A stretch of DNA of 7,146 nucleotides. Origin: an uncultured Eubacteriales bacterium (GTDB lineage Bacteria; Bacillota; Clostridia; Oscillospirales; CAG-382). Where the stretch lies: the NCBI GenBank assembly GCA_900550505.1, contig URSI01000055.1, positions 1-7,146 of the forward strand, in the 5' to 3' direction. Below are positions 6,226-7,146 of the stretch, one piece after another; positions within the stretch are counted from its first letter, which is position 1, and each line of letters begins with the position of its first letter. Both the position numbers and the translations under genes were made by a program. Below the pieces are notes generated by a model. The model was not told the DNA's origin, ran no database searches, and saw nothing but the letters and a program-made list of their open reading frames with translations.

Positions 6226-7146
6226 TCATTCTTCATGCTTCCGTATGTCATTTTCATCACCGGCACCGGTGGCGCAGTCTGACGATTCATCATGCTTCTG
6301 CCGTTCGGAATCTCGTTTTTCACGGTGCGACTGCGCGCGCTGCTTCAGACGGCGCATCATTGCGACACGTGCCGGCTCATCCTCCACAGGATCGTCGGGT
6401 ATCTTCCACAGACGGACGTGTCCTTCCTCATTGAGCTTTTTGAGCAATATTATGGCGATCGGGAAGAAAAACAACCCGAAAACCCCCATCAGCTGAGTGC
6501 CCACATACATGGCGATCAGAGTAGTGAGCGGATAAAGCCCTATATACGAGCCTACTATGCGCGGCTCGATTATCTGACGTATTATCGTGATCGCCAAATA
6601 AAGTATCAGCAATCCGACACCGAGGAATATGTCGCCGGTGAAAAAACAGTACACCGACCATGGCAACACCACCAAACCGGTGCCGAGCACAGGCATGATG
6701 TCTATTACGGCAGTAATGAGAGCAAGAACAAAAGAATATCTGATGCCGAGTATGGTAAAGCCCACGAAAAGCTCCGTAAATGTTATAAGCATTATCAGTG
6801 AATATGCGCGGACATATTTACCTACAGTAGTAAAAAGCTGACGCTTGACCACGCCGCCGAAAACCCTCACCCGCGTCGGCAGCTGCAATGCAATGAATTC
6901 GTTGATTTTCTTGAAATCGCAAGCAAGATAAAAGCACGAAATTATTGTCACTACGATAAAAATCAGAATTCCTGGTATCAGCATGACGGTATCGGTCAGC
7001 AGCGTCAGTATCGTATCAAAATTACCGCTTATGGCACTTATAGCGTCAATAAGATAACCGTCAAGGTTGTCCCATATCTGATACAATGCGTCGGAAAAAT
7101 CGTGAAACGGCAGCTTTTCATTCACCCAATCGATTATCCCGTTTAT
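6226..7146 (-). CDS. AI-2E family membrane protein, YtvI-like, 5' end cut off by the window edge
   Basis: A polytopic membrane protein of the AI-2E transporter superfamily (PF01594). 306 residues are visible. The frame stays open through the right edge, and Bacillus YtvI is about 370 residues, so roughly 60 residues with the first helices lie outside; the GTG at 7125 is therefore probably internal. Visible features, numbered from the first complete codon at the edge: IISCFYLACDFKK (about 68-80), the signature DIMPVLGTGLVVLPWSVY (149-166) and RQIIEPRIVGSYIGLYPL (190-207), then a last helix ending near 235. These fit the YtvI sporulation membrane protein subgroup better than generic family members, which hints at a spore-former. 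About 65 residues of highly charged, low-complexity C-terminal tail follow, rich in Arg, Lys, Asp and Glu, probably cytoplasmic and poorly conserved. Co-transcribed with the DUF1858 gene. The transported substrate, if any, is unknown. Confidence 0.88.
   Translation of the reverse strand: MNGIIDWVNEKLPFHDFSDALYQIWDNLDGYLIDAISAISGNFDTILTLLTDTVMLIPGILIFIVVTIISCFYLACDFKKINEFIALQLPTRVRVFGGVVKRQLFTTVGKYVRAYSLIMLITFTELFVGFTILGIRYSFVLALITAVIDIMPVLGTGLVVLPWSVYCFFTGDIFLGVGLLILYLAITIIRQIIEPRIVGSYIGLYPLTTLIAMYVGTQLMGVFGLFFFPIAIILLKKLNEEGHVRLWKIPDDPVEDEPARVAMMRRLKQRAQSHREKRDSERQKHDESSDCATGAGDENDIRKHEE

Noticed and set aside
5713..6282. A plus-strand open frame of 189 codons running through the terminator and across the DUF1858 gene.
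   Set aside because: It crosses a strong terminator and overlaps two well-supported genes on different frames; its translation has no recognisable domain.
1..7146. CRISPR arrays, insertion sequences, prophage or toxin-antitoxin modules.
   Set aside because: I saw no regularly spaced repeats, no transposase or integrase motifs and no terminal inverted repeats; every gene-sized stretch is explained by a conserved chromosomal gene.

Overview
The window looks like a chromosomal segment of an anaerobic, probably spore-forming member of the Clostridia (Bacillota). The reasons are a 449-residue glucose-6-phosphate isomerase of the Firmicute type, a split ThrE-type exporter, a small CxxC protein of the DUF1858 type, a membrane protein resembling sporulation protein YtvI, and a short P-loop protein I associate with Clostridia. 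Base composition is moderate, near half G+C by eye. Leu TTA/CTA and Ser TCA codons are scarce, which leaves long antisense frames open. The organism is inferred from protein family resemblance, not from a marker gene.

Layout. Positions 2-3625 (plus strand) hold a close-packed run: the 3' part of upp (uracil phosphoribosyltransferase), ung (uracil-DNA glycosylase), a lipoprotein with a DUF4434 TIM-barrel-like domain, and the two halves of a ThrE/YjjP-YjjB type exporter. Positions 3626-3728 hold a consensus sigma-A type promoter (TTGACA, 17 bases, TATAAT) driving a second plus-strand unit: pgi, a 138-residue P-loop protein and a 132-residue four-helix membrane protein. A strong, nearly perfect hairpin at 5944-5973 closes this unit. 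From the right edge leftward (minus strand) come a 5'-truncated YtvI-like AI-2E family membrane protein and a DUF1858 protein, which run into the same hairpin, so it probably works as a bidirectional terminator.

How the genes may work together. Ung releases free uracil from DNA and Upp converts uracil to UMP, so the upp-ung pair couples repair to salvage. The lipoprotein gene abuts the exporter gene with no spacer, which suggests co-translation, but no shared function is known to me. Pgi is a central glycolytic enzyme; the two genes after it are uncharacterised and linked by a stop/start overlap.

There is no gene-free stretch above about 110 bases, and I see no mobile element, CRISPR array, tRNA or rRNA. 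Most of the window is ordinary core genome. The least explained parts are the P-loop/membrane protein pair and the lipoprotein-exporter pair.
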